Below, piece by piece: positions 8,843 through 17,495 of a stretch of DNA of 39,740 bases (the first letter of the stretch is position 1; every line of letters starts with the position of its first letter). The translations under genes and the position numbers were made by a program. Source of the DNA: Novosphingobium sp. PhB165 (GTDB lineage Bacteria; Pseudomonadota; Alphaproteobacteria; Sphingomonadales; Sphingomonadaceae). The stretch covers positions 1 to 39,740 of the forward strand of contig NZ_SLVB01000018.1 in the NCBI RefSeq assembly GCF_004341845.1. The letters run 5' to 3'. The notes below the pieces were generated by a model. The model was not told where the DNA came from and searched no databases. It worked only from the letters and a program-made list of their open reading frames with translations.

Positions 8843-9262
8843 TCAGGCGAACGCGGCGGTTCGGCGGAACACGATCCGTCGCCGGATCAACCAGTTGGTG
8901 AAGAAGCTCAGCCCGATGGCCACGGTCTTGGTGGCGGCAAGATGAAGGCCCAACTCAGCCCCCGCGCCGACCACCATCGTGGTGATGGCAAGGCCTGCGA
9001 AGGCGGACAGCACGAACAGAGCCTTTTGCCGCATGCGTGCGGTTCCTTTGAGGGCGACACCTTCCGCGAAGACGGCGCGGCTGGCGATCAGCCAATGCGC
9101 GACGATCCCCAGCGAATATCCGGCCGCCGATGCCGGTGCCGCGGGCAGGGCGAGCCTGACCAGCAGCCAGAAGCATCCGATGTCCACTCCGAGTGCGAGT
9201 GCGCTTGCCGTGACGTAGCGCAGAAATGTGTCGCGCGTCAGGCGTGCGATAAGAGCCCGCAT
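8843..9262 (-). CDS. GtrA family membrane protein
   Basis: The 139-residue protein has four hydrophobic helices and the GtrA pattern: RYVTASALALGVDIGCFWLL at the start, a middle SLGIVAHWLIASRAVF, and a final TNWLIRRRIVF. GtrA-like proteins are thought to flip polyprenyl-phosphate-linked sugars to the outer face of the inner membrane. The start is ATG at 9262, which shares one base with the stop of the upstream FAD oxidoreductase gene (TGATG), so translation is coupled. Its partners in the operon (sugar epimerase, GT-C transferase) agree with a flippase role. Confidence 0.85.
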   Translation of the reverse strand: MRALIARLTRDTFLRYVTASALALGVDIGCFWLLVRLALPAAPASAAGYSLGIVAHWLIASRAVFAEGVALKGTARMRQKALFVLSAFAGLAITTMVVGAGAELGLHLAATKTVAIGLSFFTNWLIRRRIVFRRTAAFA

Positions 9263-10893
9263 CAGGCCGCCTCGCGCTTGCTGCCACCTTCGCTGGATCC
9301 GGCGATGCGCGCGGGCACCTCGCGGACCGATGCGAGCGCGGCGGCCTGATCCGGCGTTGGCGCGCGCGATCCGGGGGCGGCGGGCAGGGCCTTGGTTTCG
9401 CCTTCGTCCCCGGCCTCGTGGTATTCGGCGTCCTCGTTGACGCACCAGGTGTCGTAGATGCGCTCGCCGGCGAGGATGTTCTCGACCGTGAGCATCGCGG
9501 TCATCATCGCGTGGTCCTGGTTGTTATAGCGATGCATGCCGTTGCGGCCGACCAGATGGAGCGAGGGATGGCGCGCTTCCAGTTCTTCGCGCATCGCGGC
9601 GACATTGGCGGCATAGTCTTCGTCATAGACCGGGTAGGCCTTTTCCTGACGGACCACGAAGCCGCCGGTCACCTCGTCGGCGCGGCACAGGCCCAGCGTG
9701 ACCATCTCGCGCGTGGCAAGGGCGACGAGATCGTCGTCCGCCATTGACCACAGGCCGTCGCCTTCGAAGCAGAAGTATTCGAGGCCGACGCAAGCCATCT
9801 CGTCGTCGGGCACCATTTCCGGCGACCACGAGCGGAAGTTCTGGATGCGGCCGACTTTCACCTTGCTGTCATGGATGTAGATCCAGTTGTCCGGGAACAG
9901 GTCGTCGGCGCGGATCTTGAGAGCGACAGTCAGGAAGTCCCGGTATTTCAGCTCGCTGGCTTGCAGAGTGGTCTGCGGAAGCGGATGCAGGCGTGCGGCC
10001 AGTTCACGCATCGGCGCGGAGCTGATCGCATGCGCGGCGCGAATGGTCACGTCGCCCTCGCCGGAATCGGCGGTGAGGCGCCAGCCGCCCTGACCGTCGC
10101 TGGCGAGCTGGCGCAAGGCGTGGCCCATCAGGACTTCGCCCTTGCCGCTCTCGACGATCCGGTCGCGCGCGGCTTCCCACATCATGCCGGGGCCGAGGCG
10201 CGGATAACGGAAGGTTTCGAGCAGGGTCTTCACCGCCTGCCCGTCGTTCGGGCGCTTGTTGAGGCCAAGGCTGCGCCGGAGGCCGTCCGTCACCGCGCCC
10301 CAGAGCGAGAGGCCCTTGATGCGCTGGGCGGCCCAGTCGGCGCTCATCTCGTCGCAGGGCATGCCCCAGACCTTCTCGGTATAAGTCTTGAAGAAGATCG
10401 AATAGAGCTTCCAGCCGAACTGGTTTGTGGTCCAGTCCTCGAAGCTTTTCACGGTGCGGCGGGGGAACAACTGGGCCTTGGCGAAGCTCGCCATGCACAG
10501 CGTGGAACGCCAGATGCCAAGGTTCCACAGCGCTTCGAAGGCGCGCAGCGGGTAGGAGTAGAACTTGCCCTCGTAATAGATGCGGCTCATCCGCGGACGC
10601 TGGATGAAATCGTCGGGCAGGATCTCGTTCCACAGGTCGACGACCTGCTGGCTCTTGGAGAAGAAGCGGTGGCCGCCGATGTCGAAGCGGTAGCCCTCAT
10701 GCTCTACGGTGCGGCTGATGCCGCCGACGTAATGGGGGTCTTTCTCGACAATGGCGACAGTGAGGCCGGCTTTGGTGAGCAGATAGGCCGCGGTCAGGCC
10801 TGCCGGCCCGGCTCCGATGATGGCAACATCGACGGCGATCTCGCCCGCCGGAGTCTTCGGTGTGCCGCCTGAGTTCTTGGTTGAAAGCGTCAT
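9262..10893 (-). CDS. FAD-dependent oxidoreductase, protoporphyrinogen oxidase/UDP-galactopyranose mutase-like (COG1232 type)
   Basis: The 543-residue protein has an N-terminal FAD-binding Rossmann fold (GAGPAG at residues 27-32, acidic Glu50 ending strand 2) followed by VGGISRT and FDIGGHRFFSK, the pattern of amine-oxidase-like and UDP-galactopyranose-mutase-like flavoproteins. The C-terminal part holds LVGRNGMHRYNNQDHAM, the second FAD contact region in this group. It opens an operon for lipid-linked sugar handling, so action on a sugar nucleotide or polyprenyl-linked sugar is more likely than a heme role. ATG at 10893 is preferred, with GGGGGGA seven bases upstream. The tail after about residue 490 is low in complexity and variable. 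Confidence 0.82.
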   Translation of the reverse strand: MTLSTKNSGGTPKTPAGEIAVDVAIIGAGPAGLTAAYLLTKAGLTVAIVEKDPHYVGGISRTVEHEGYRFDIGGHRFFSKSQQVVDLWNEILPDDFIQRPRMSRIYYEGKFYSYPLRAFEALWNLGIWRSTLCMASFAKAQLFPRRTVKSFEDWTTNQFGWKLYSIFFKTYTEKVWGMPCDEMSADWAAQRIKGLSLWGAVTDGLRRSLGLNKRPNDGQAVKTLLETFRYPRLGPGMMWEAARDRIVESGKGEVLMGHALRQLASDGQGGWRLTADSGEGDVTIRAAHAISSAPMRELAARLHPLPQTTLQASELKYRDFLTVALKIRADDLFPDNWIYIHDSKVKVGRIQNFRSWSPEMVPDDEMACVGLEYFCFEGDGLWSMADDDLVALATREMVTLGLCRADEVTGGFVVRQEKAYPVYDEDYAANVAAMREELEARHPSLHLVGRNGMHRYNNQDHAMMTAMLTVENILAGERIYDTWCVNEDAEYHEAGDEGETKALPAAPGSRAPTPDQAAALASVREVPARIAGSSEGGSKREAA

Positions 10894-11378
10894 CGCATGT
10901 CCCCCCGTTGAAACACGCAGAGGGATGAAAGAAATTGGTTTATAGATGGTTAAGCTGATTCCCATGGCCGATGATGTCGACCGAATGACGTGGCCTAATC
11001 GCTGGACCGCAATTTGCCTTGGTATCTGATCAGGATCTTGAAATCTTCAGGCCGTTCAAGAAGATGGCCGGCGCCTGATAAGATGGAACGTGCTCGGGAT
11101 TGGAATACGGCCCTGATATCGGCTTCTGGGATCGTGAGAGTAATTGCTGAGAGTCCGGAATGAGGAGCATTGCGGCCAGCGAACTGCCTGCGAGCTGCAT
11201 TCCGGGAGCGTCTGTTTTATCGGGCATTACGCGCAGAACCGGACCTGACACAAAGTCCCATCGCCGGCCGTTCGCCGTGGCAGACTTCTCGGTGAGTGAA
11301 TGGCCGCTTCAGAGATGCTCAGAGGAGGCGCTGAACGACTGCTCAGTCGGCGGCTACGGATGAGGCGCAAGGCAGGGC

Positions 11379-11403
11379 GCTTTGTCAGCTTCGCCGACAA
11401 AGC
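11379..11403. repeat. Perfect hairpin with 8-bp stem
   Basis: GCTTTGTC at 11379-11386 pairs with GACAAAGC at 11396-11403 around a 9-base loop. There is no T-run after it on either strand, so a simple intrinsic terminator is not supported. It could be a fragment of a dispersed palindromic repeat. Confidence 0.5.
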
Positions 11404-11461
11404 GGAATGGCAGATTTTCAGGATTTTAATCCGAAAGCCGGCTATCCGGATCCGCCGACAT

Positions 11462-11478
11462 TGCTGCCGTCGGCAGCA
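11462..11478. repeat. 17-bp palindrome upstream of a lipoprotein-like frame
   Basis: TGCTGCCG, a single T, then CGGCAGCA form a perfect palindrome with 8-bp arms, 18 bp before the ATG at 11496. The position would suit a regulator site or leader hairpin for the decayed gene that follows, but function is unknown. Confidence 0.45.
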
Positions 11479-11495
11479 TATGTCATCATCTGGCA

Positions 11496-11953
11496 ATGAG
11501 GATCATTTCGATAGCTATACTTTTAGTGCTCGGCGGCTGCGACCAGCAAAGTCAGCGCATTTGGAACTGCTCCTCCAAGCCAATAAATATTACAAAATTA
11601 CTAGATAATGGTTGTCAATATAATGATGTGATCAAGGTTCGAAGCTATCTCGTTTCGATGCATGGTGGTGTACAAATTATTGCACTCGAAGTTGGCGATA
11701 AGGGTAATCGGCACATCATTTGGTCGCGGGAACAATCTCGATTAGACTTTTCCTCTTCTGCCGATGATGCTTGCGGAAAAAATTGGATGGGGTCGCTGGC
11801 GAGCAGCTTTACGACCGCTAACCCAACATTTCTGCCATTCAGCGCGCTCTGGAACTCCCCAATAGCTGCCCATTGTTCAGGAAGAAGATTGTCTTTGCGG
11901 CATGGCAACGCAGACCATCCGCTTTCGGGATCGTTAAAGTGGCTTCCGAATGA
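11496..11953 (+). pseudogene. Probable decayed small lipoprotein gene (frameshifted)
   Basis: The frame from ATG at 11496 encodes a short hydrophobic signal with an LGGC lipobox (Cys15), then about 80 protein-like residues. From about an A6 run at 11777-11782 onward the frame loses protein character. The -1 frame becomes convincing instead (GEQLYDR, then after a TAA at 11819-11821 a stretch including AIQRALELPNSCPLF and KKIVFAAWQ, up to a TGA at 11951-11953). One lost base in the A-run plus one nonsense change would explain this. No family is recognised. The start has only a weak ribosome binding site and the GC content is lower than around it. A sequencing error in the A-run is possible, but would not remove the TAA. 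Confidence 0.45.
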
Positions 11954-11957
11954 CTGA

Positions 11958-12449
11958 ATTCGGCCAGTCTTGGGTATTTAGAATGGAAAAGCGGACGAGC
12001 CGCACCTAGGAACGGAAAATCAGCGGCTGGACGGCCGCAATGGGCGCGTCTCGGTCGATTCCGGAGTCGTCGTAGCCGTCCGGCGAGACCGAGGCGCGCT
12101 GATCAGGTGGCGATTGGGCATCGTGTGAGCTGCCGGGTTCAGGGCAGCAGCTGGTCGAGTTGAAGGGCTGGCCAAGCGGTATCACGTTGCTTGAGGTTTT
12201 GTACGATCTCGCTGTAACAAGATCGGCCAACTCGATGCCAGTTAGTCATGTTGACAAAAGGGATTGAACAAACGCGTCTCCCGCGTCAGCGGGGCGGTTC
12301 AATCCCAAAAATCATATTCTGCCAATGTAGTGCTAGGAAAAGTGCACGTATGAAACGTGCGCGGATGCGGAACGAATCCTATGCGTGAAGCCAAGTTGAA
12401 AAAAGTCTGTCCCGTCGAATGGCAGATTCGACAATGTGCTCTTCTGAGT
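11958..12449. other. Gene-free stretch between two decayed genes
   Basis: No intact gene is visible. The stretch holds a nested hairpin at 12260-12306. The segment 12110-12260 has an open plus-strand frame with some protein-like character but no start or ribosome binding site, and I cannot link it to a family. Confidence 0.35.
12260..12306. repeat. Nested hairpin: 10-bp arms around an inner 5-bp stem
   Basis: GGGATTGAAC at 12260-12269 is the exact reverse complement of GTTCAATCCC at 12297-12306. Inside the 27-base spacer, CCCGC (12280-12284) pairs with GCGGG (12289-12293) around GTCA. It is neither a tRNA nor a clear terminator (no T-run). It resembles a recombination site or a tiny mobile palindrome. 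Confidence 0.55.
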
Positions 12450-12853
12450 CTAGGATTTGCGCCGATCAGGACATGGCGCATTCACAAATGACATATCATT
12501 AACTTGTGTATCTCTATATTTCCCACGGGTTGGGGGACCACCTGTAGTTGCCAAGATAAGGCACTTATCATTTCTCGTAAATGTCATTCCGCAGTAACCG
12601 GGAAAGACTCCGCTGCAGTCATCTAGTTATGGGAACTGTTTGCAAATAGTTTTATCGTATAGGCCTTCGCAACTGCCTAGCCCCGGACTCCACCCTTAGG
12701 AAAGTATTCGTCGTCTAGCAATAAGATAATCTCTATAGATAATTTTCGACCTAAGGGGTTGATGATTTGATGATTTGATGATCTTGCCGGCTCTTTCGAC
12801 ACCGCAGGCGCGTGCATTGTCGAAAAGAATGCGGCGCAGGCAGTGATCAGCAT
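12450..12853 (-). pseudogene. Probable decayed gene for a secreted cysteine-containing protein
   Basis: On the minus strand ATG at 12853 begins a signal-peptide-like stretch (MLITACAAFFSTMHAPAVS) and an AT-rich mature part ending KLSIEIILLLDDEYFPKG before a TAG at 12677-12679. Just before that stop a shift of one base opens a frame reading SCEGLYDKTICKQF, a TAA at 12627-12629, then LDDCSGVFPGYCGMTF and TRNDKCLILATTGG down to a TAG at 12450-12452. Regular cysteines and the coherent residues across both frames suggest one ancestral exported protein with one frameshift and one nonsense change. No ribosome binding site is evident and no family is recognised. Confidence 0.4.
12761..12784. repeat. 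Short tandem repeat, 8-bp unit, three copies
   Basis: GATGATTT occurs twice in a row (12761-12776) followed by the near copy GATGATCT. Because the unit is not a multiple of three, slippage here would change the frame of the overlapping decayed secreted-protein gene. Confidence 0.7.
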
Positions 12854-13074
12854 GATTTTTAATTTATTGGCGATGCATTCAACTTTTACTGCGTTCAAGA
12901 GCAACCTGTGTCAAAAACGATCGAAGCGCTTCGGTCGCTCGAACATTAGCATGATTTGCGCTGCTTTCTCGATACGATCTGTGCCCGTCAGATACAACTC
13001 CCAGGTAATCTCGGAAGCCGAGGTTGACCATGGCGTCGGAGGAACCTTCCTTGAAGCCCGTAAGCGCCATCTTT

Positions 13075-14271
13075 TCAGGCTTCCGGCAATTCGATCGCAA
13101 TGGCTGTGGCTTCGCCACCGCCGATGCAGAGTGACGCGATTCCGCGCTTGAGCCCTTTCGCCTGAAGCGCAAACAGGAGCGTGACGATAAGTCGAGCGCC
13201 TGTTGCTCCGATGGGGTGACCGAGTGCGCAGGCGCCGCCATTCACGTTCAGTTTGGCAAGATCGATGCCGAGCTCCTTGGCAGCAGCCATGGGCACGACC
13301 GCGAACGCCTCGTTGATTTCGAAAAGGTCGACATCGCCTATTTGCCAGCCGACCTTTGTGAGCAGCTTGCGGATCGAGGGTGCGGGAGCCGTGGTATACC
13401 AGGCGGGCTCCTGCGAATGTGCGGCATGCCCTCTGATTTCGGCAAGAACCCGGATGCCGCGTCGTTCGGCCTCGGATTTGCGCATAAGCAACAGGGCAGC
13501 GGCTCCGTCGGCGTTCGCCGATGCACTGGCTGCCGTGATGGTACCGTCCTTGCGAAATGCGGGCTTCAGGGTCGGTATTCTCTCCGGCGAGACCTTTAGC
13601 GGATGCTCGTCGTTTTCGATCAGAACCGGGCCGCCCTTTGCGGGCACCTCAACCGCGACAATCTCGGCCTCGAACGCACCGCTCTCCACCGCAGCGCGCG
13701 CCCGGGTCAGCGTCATGGTCGCATATGCGTCCTGGTCTTCTCGCGTGAATTGACAGGCACCGGCGGCTGCTTCGCCAAAATCGCCCATCGGCCGGCCATG
13801 TTCGTAGGCGTCTTCCAGGCCGTCGAGCATCATGTGATCGAAAATCTGGTTGTGCCCAACGCTATAACCACTGCGCGCTCTTTCGAGCAGGTACGGGGCA
13901 TTGGACATCGATTCCATGCCGCCTGAGATGGCGACTGTGGCGGATCCGGCGAGGATCAGATCGTGAGCGAGCATGGTCGCCTTCATCCCCGACCCGCACA
14001 CCTTGTTGACGGTCGTGGCACCGGTTCCATCGGGCAGGCCCGCCGCACGTGCCGCCTGCCGCGCTGGAGCTTGGCCCTGTCCGGCGGGCAGGACGCAGCC
14101 CATGAGGACTTCGTCAATTTCATCCGGGCTTATGCCGGCCCTGGCGACGACCGCGCGAATGGCGTGGCTGCCGAGCGTTGCGGCCGGTATGGCCGCCAAT
14201 TCGCCCAGGAAGCGCCCTAGCGGAGTTCGCGCAGCAGCGACGATAACAACGGGATCGGAAGTGTGCATCAT
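13075..14271 (-). CDS. Thiolase family protein (acetyl-CoA C-acetyltransferase-like)
   Basis: The 398-residue protein has the full thiolase active site: nucleophile Cys92 in NKVCGSGMK, NEAFA at 320-324, His352 in GHPIGATG and Cys382 in CIGGGEA. Such enzymes either join two acetyl-CoA or cleave 3-ketoacyl-CoA; this one is closest in feel to biosynthetic, PhaA-like thiolases. Two ATG codons are adjacent (14271 and 14268) behind AAAGG; the second has better spacing. It lies 80 bp after the RND pump gene on the same strand and is probably the last gene of that operon, separated by a GC-rich hairpin. A second, different thiolase ends the divergent arm. Confidence 0.92.
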   Translation of the reverse strand: MMHTSDPVVIVAAARTPLGRFLGELAAIPAATLGSHAIRAVVARAGISPDEIDEVLMGCVLPAGQGQAPARQAARAAGLPDGTGATTVNKVCGSGMKATMLAHDLILAGSATVAISGGMESMSNAPYLLERARSGYSVGHNQIFDHMMLDGLEDAYEHGRPMGDFGEAAAGACQFTREDQDAYATMTLTRARAAVESGAFEAEIVAVEVPAKGGPVLIENDEHPLKVSPERIPTLKPAFRKDGTITAASASANADGAAALLLMRKSEAERRGIRVLAEIRGHAAHSQEPAWYTTAPAPSIRKLLTKVGWQIGDVDLFEINEAFAVVPMAAAKELGIDLAKLNVNGGACALGHPIGATGARLIVTLLFALQAKGLKRGIASLCIGGGEATAIAIELPEA

Positions 14272-14315
14272 TGGGCCTTTCCAATTTCAAAAATCGAGAG
14301 ATGGGCTGGGGAAGT

Positions 14316-14345
14316 GCGGCGGCCCGGATGTCTGCGGACCGCCGC
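14316..14345 (-). other. GC-rich hairpin between RND pump and thiolase genes
   Basis: GCGGCGG at 14316-14322 pairs with CCGCCGC at 14339-14345, extended inward by CC/GG after one mismatch, with a 10-base loop. It begins 6 bp after the pump stop codon in transcript direction. No T-run follows, so partial termination or mRNA protection is more likely than full termination. Confidence 0.5.
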
Positions 14346-14351
14346 GCCCCG

Positions 14352-17300
14352 TCACACCGTGAGCAGTTCGCCTGCTTCTGCCGTGTGATCCATGTGCGGA
14401 ACTGCACTGCGATCCTCGTCCTGGGGCGGACGGATCTTGAACCAGAGCGCGTAGAGCGCCGGGAGGAAGACGAGGGTGAGGATCGTCCCGCCCAGTGTGC
14501 CTCCGATCAGCGTGTAGGCTAGCGATCCCCAGAACACCGAGAAGGTGAGCGGAATGAAGGCCAGGACTGCAGCCAGGGCGGTGAGGACCACCGGACGAGC
14601 TCGCTGAACGGTGGCTTCCACGACTGCATGATAGGGGCTGTAGCCGTCATGCTCGTTGGCGTGGATCTGGCCGATCAGGATCAGCGTGTTGCGCATGATG
14701 ATCCCTGCCAAGGCGATCACGCCGAGGATGGTGTTGAACCCGAACGGCTGCCCGAAGATGAGCAGGATCGGCACCACGCCTACCAGCGCCAGTGGTGCGG
14801 TCAGAAGCACCATCGCCATCGCCGACATCGAGCGCACCTGGAAGATAATGACCAGCATCATCAGTACCAGCATCATCGGGAAGACCGCGGCCAAAGCGAC
14901 GTTGGCCTTGCCGGATTCCTCGAGCGAACCACCTGTTTCGATCCGATAGCCGTCGGGGAGCGTCTTCACCAGCGGCTGCATCTCCTTGATGATCTGATTG
15001 GCGACATCAGGGGGCTGCAATGCGTCGTCGATATCACCCTGCACCGTGATGCTGGTCAGGCGGTCGCGGCGATGCATGATCGGATTTTCCTCGCGGATTT
15101 CGGAGCGTCCGATCTGGTCGAGCGGTACGCGCTGCCCGTTCGCACCTTGCAGTGTGAAAGCGTGCAGCTTTGCCGGATCGAGACGATCAGGACCTGCGGT
15201 GCGGGCCACGACGTCGACCTGACGAATGTCCTCGCGGACCTGGGTGACCGGCGCGCCGGTCAGCAGGAATTGCAGCTGTTCGGCGGCATCGTGCGAGGAC
15301 AGGCCGATCGCATGCAGGCGATCCTGGTCCAGGACGAAGTGGACGGTCGGGACACGTTCGCCCCAGTCCGTGTTTACCTGCCGCATGCCCTTGTTGGCGA
15401 GCATTACGGTGCGCAGCTTTTCGGCGATCTCCCGCGTCTTGCCCTCATCCGGACCCATTACGCGGAACGAGATGGGGAAGTGCGAATAGGGGCCGAAAAC
15501 GAGCTTGGTGACGCGGATGCGAGCCGCGGGAGACAGTCCCTTCGCGGCAGCCTGACGGGCTTTGCCGATCAGGGTTTCGCGTTCCTTCTCGCTGCCGGTG
15601 AGGATGATCACCTTGGCGAAGGAAGGATCGGGCAGCTCGGGCGCCATGGCGAGATAGAAGCGGGGCGCGCCCTGGCCGATGTAGCTGGTCACCAGCTTGG
15701 CTTCGGGCTGCTTCTTGAGCCATGCCTCGGTCTGCGCGACCGCCTTGTCGGTTGCGTTGATGCTCGTTCCCTCGGGCATCTGCACTTCGAGCAGCACTTC
15801 GGGGCGATCCGAGGTGGGGAAGAATTGTTGCTTGACGAAACCAAGGAAGAAGAAGGCCACGAGGAAGATCGCGACGACGGCGAGCACCACCTTCTTCTTG
15901 TTGACCACGGCGCCCGCGATCACGCGGCGCAGCTTCTGGTAGTTGGGCGTTCCGTAGATCGCCGTGTGACCGCCCTCGATCGGCTTGATGGCCGGGAGCA
16001 GCTTGACGCCGAGATAAGGCGTGAAAGCACCTGCCACGAACCAGGAGGTCAGCAGCGCGAACATCACGACCCAGAAAATGTTGCCGGCATATTCACCGGC
16101 AGTCGAGGCGGCAAAGCCGACCGGCATTAAGCCGATCGAGGTGACGAGCGCTCCGGCAAGCCGGGGCGCGGCCGTTGTCAGCCAGGCGCGACCCGAGGCG
16201 AACACACGGTCATGACCCTCTTCCATGCTCACGACCATCGTCTCGATCACGATGATGGCGTCGTCGACGAGTAGGCCGAGCGCAAGAATGAGGGCGCCAA
16301 GGGTGATGCGATCAAAATCGCGTCCCGTGGCAAGCATGATTACGAAAACTGCGGCAAGAGTAAGCGGGACAGCGGCAGCAACGACGATGCCGACGCGCCA
16401 GCCCAGGCTCAGAAGACTCACCGTGATGACCACGGCCAGCGCAACGAAGAATTTGAGCATGAACTCGTCATAGGCTTCGCTGATGTTCACCGCCTGATCG
16501 GTGACCTTCGAGAAGCTCACGCCCGCCGGCAAGGCTGCCTGGATCTTCGAGGCTTCCGCTTCGAGTGCCTTGCCGAGGACCAGACCGTTATACCGGTCCT
16601 TCATGACAACGCCGAGCAGCAGCGCGGGCTCTCCCTGATTGCGGATCAGAAACGTGGCAGGGTCCTCATAGCCGCGCCGTACCTGTGCGATATCGGAGAG
16701 CTTGATGGTCTTGCCGCCTGCGGTGATCGGGGTGTCTTTGATTTTTTGCAGGTTATCGAAGCTGCCGTCGAGACGGACCAGAACACTAGGGCCATGCGTC
16801 TCGATGGAGCCGCCGGGCGTGACGACATTCTGGTCATTCAACGCGCCGAAGATCTGGCGAACCGAAAGGCCGAGACTGGCGATTTTTTCATAGGTGAATT
16901 CGACGAAGATCTTCTCTGGGCGCTCACCCACGATGTTGACCTTCTTGACGCCGGGGATCTGCAGGATCTGCTGGCGCAGCGCCTCCGCTTGACGCACGAG
17001 CAGGCGCTCCGGAACGCCCTTGGACTTAAGCGCGTAGAGGCCGAACGTGACGTCGGAATATTCGTCGTTGATAAAGGGACCGTAAGCCCCCTGAGGAAGC
17101 TTCAGGGCTTCATCGCCAAGCTTCTTGCGAGCCTGGTAGAATTCTTCCTGAACCGCGTTTGGAGGGGTGTTATCCTTCAGTGTGACAGTGGTGAAGGCGA
17201 GGCCGGGGCGAGTGAAGGTTTCGGTACGGTCGTACCACTTCAGCTCCTGCATCCGCTTTTCGAGCGGCTCGGCGACCTGCTCCTGCATTTCCTTCGCGGT

Positions 17301-17495
17301 GGCGCCGGGCCAGACCGTATAGAAGGTCATGACCTTGATGGTGAAGCTGGGGTCTTCCGCGCGGCCGAGCTTGTTGAACGCGAAGAAACCCGAGATCACG
17401 ATGATGATGATGAGGAAGAGCGTGATCGACTGCTCTTTCACGGCGAGAGCGGAAAGGTTGAAGCCTGACCGCTGATGCTGGATCGGGGCGTTCAT
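14352..17495 (-). CDS. RND family efflux pump, inner-membrane permease (HAE1 class)
   Basis: The 1047-residue protein has the RND layout: a first membrane helix, a large periplasmic loop, helices 2-6, then the repeat of this pattern. The proton relay pair Asp411-Asp412 lies in GLLVDDAIIVIE of helix 4, as in AcrB. The FNKLGRAEDPSFTIKVM segment after helix 1 is typical of the TriC/VexF-like branch of drug and solvent exporters, not metal pumps. It forms a proton-driven tripartite system with the upstream fusion protein, whose stop overlaps this ATG by four bases (ATGA), and with the outer-membrane channel on the divergent arm. Exported compound unknown. Confidence 0.95.
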   Translation of the reverse strand: MNAPIQHQRSGFNLSALAVKEQSITLFLIIIIVISGFFAFNKLGRAEDPSFTIKVMTFYTVWPGATAKEMQEQVAEPLEKRMQELKWYDRTETFTRPGLAFTTVTLKDNTPPNAVQEEFYQARKKLGDEALKLPQGAYGPFINDEYSDVTFGLYALKSKGVPERLLVRQAEALRQQILQIPGVKKVNIVGERPEKIFVEFTYEKIASLGLSVRQIFGALNDQNVVTPGGSIETHGPSVLVRLDGSFDNLQKIKDTPITAGGKTIKLSDIAQVRRGYEDPATFLIRNQGEPALLLGVVMKDRYNGLVLGKALEAEASKIQAALPAGVSFSKVTDQAVNISEAYDEFMLKFFVALAVVITVSLLSLGWRVGIVVAAAVPLTLAAVFVIMLATGRDFDRITLGALILALGLLVDDAIIVIETMVVSMEEGHDRVFASGRAWLTTAAPRLAGALVTSIGLMPVGFAASTAGEYAGNIFWVVMFALLTSWFVAGAFTPYLGVKLLPAIKPIEGGHTAIYGTPNYQKLRRVIAGAVVNKKKVVLAVVAIFLVAFFFLGFVKQQFFPTSDRPEVLLEVQMPEGTSINATDKAVAQTEAWLKKQPEAKLVTSYIGQGAPRFYLAMAPELPDPSFAKVIILTGSEKERETLIGKARQAAAKGLSPAARIRVTKLVFGPYSHFPISFRVMGPDEGKTREIAEKLRTVMLANKGMRQVNTDWGERVPTVHFVLDQDRLHAIGLSSHDAAEQLQFLLTGAPVTQVREDIRQVDVVARTAGPDRLDPAKLHAFTLQGANGQRVPLDQIGRSEIREENPIMHRRDRLTSITVQGDIDDALQPPDVANQIIKEMQPLVKTLPDGYRIETGGSLEESGKANVALAAVFPMMLVLMMLVIIFQVRSMSAMAMVLLTAPLALVGVVPILLIFGQPFGFNTILGVIALAGIIMRNTLILIGQIHANEHDGYSPYHAVVEATVQRARPVVLTALAAVLAFIPLTFSVFWGSLAYTLIGGTLGGTILTLVFLPALYALWFKIRPPQDEDRSAVPHMDHTAEAGELLTV

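Larger units (their letters stand above)
10894..11495. other. Gene-free stretch of 602 bp upstream of the sugar operon
   Basis: The first part must hold the leftward promoter of the FAD oxidoreductase operon, but no clear promoter boxes could be assigned. No gene is supportable. Two strong small hairpins lie at 11379-11403 and 11462-11478 (listed separately). Short open frames on both strands lack ribosome binding sites and coding-like codon use. Confidence 0.4.

Noticed and set aside
9871..10872. 333-codon plus-strand open frame
   Set aside because: It is antisense to the FAD oxidoreductase gene, with no domain or ribosome binding site.
12260..12306. Possible tRNA because of the GGTTCAATCCC T-arm-like sequence
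   Set aside because: No acceptor, D-arm or anticodon arm can be folded around it. The symmetry is a simple hairpin.
14628..16130. 500-codon plus-strand open frame
   Set aside because: It is antisense to the RND pump gene, rich in Asp, His, Gln and Arg, and has no recognisable family. It is a shadow of GC-rich codon use.
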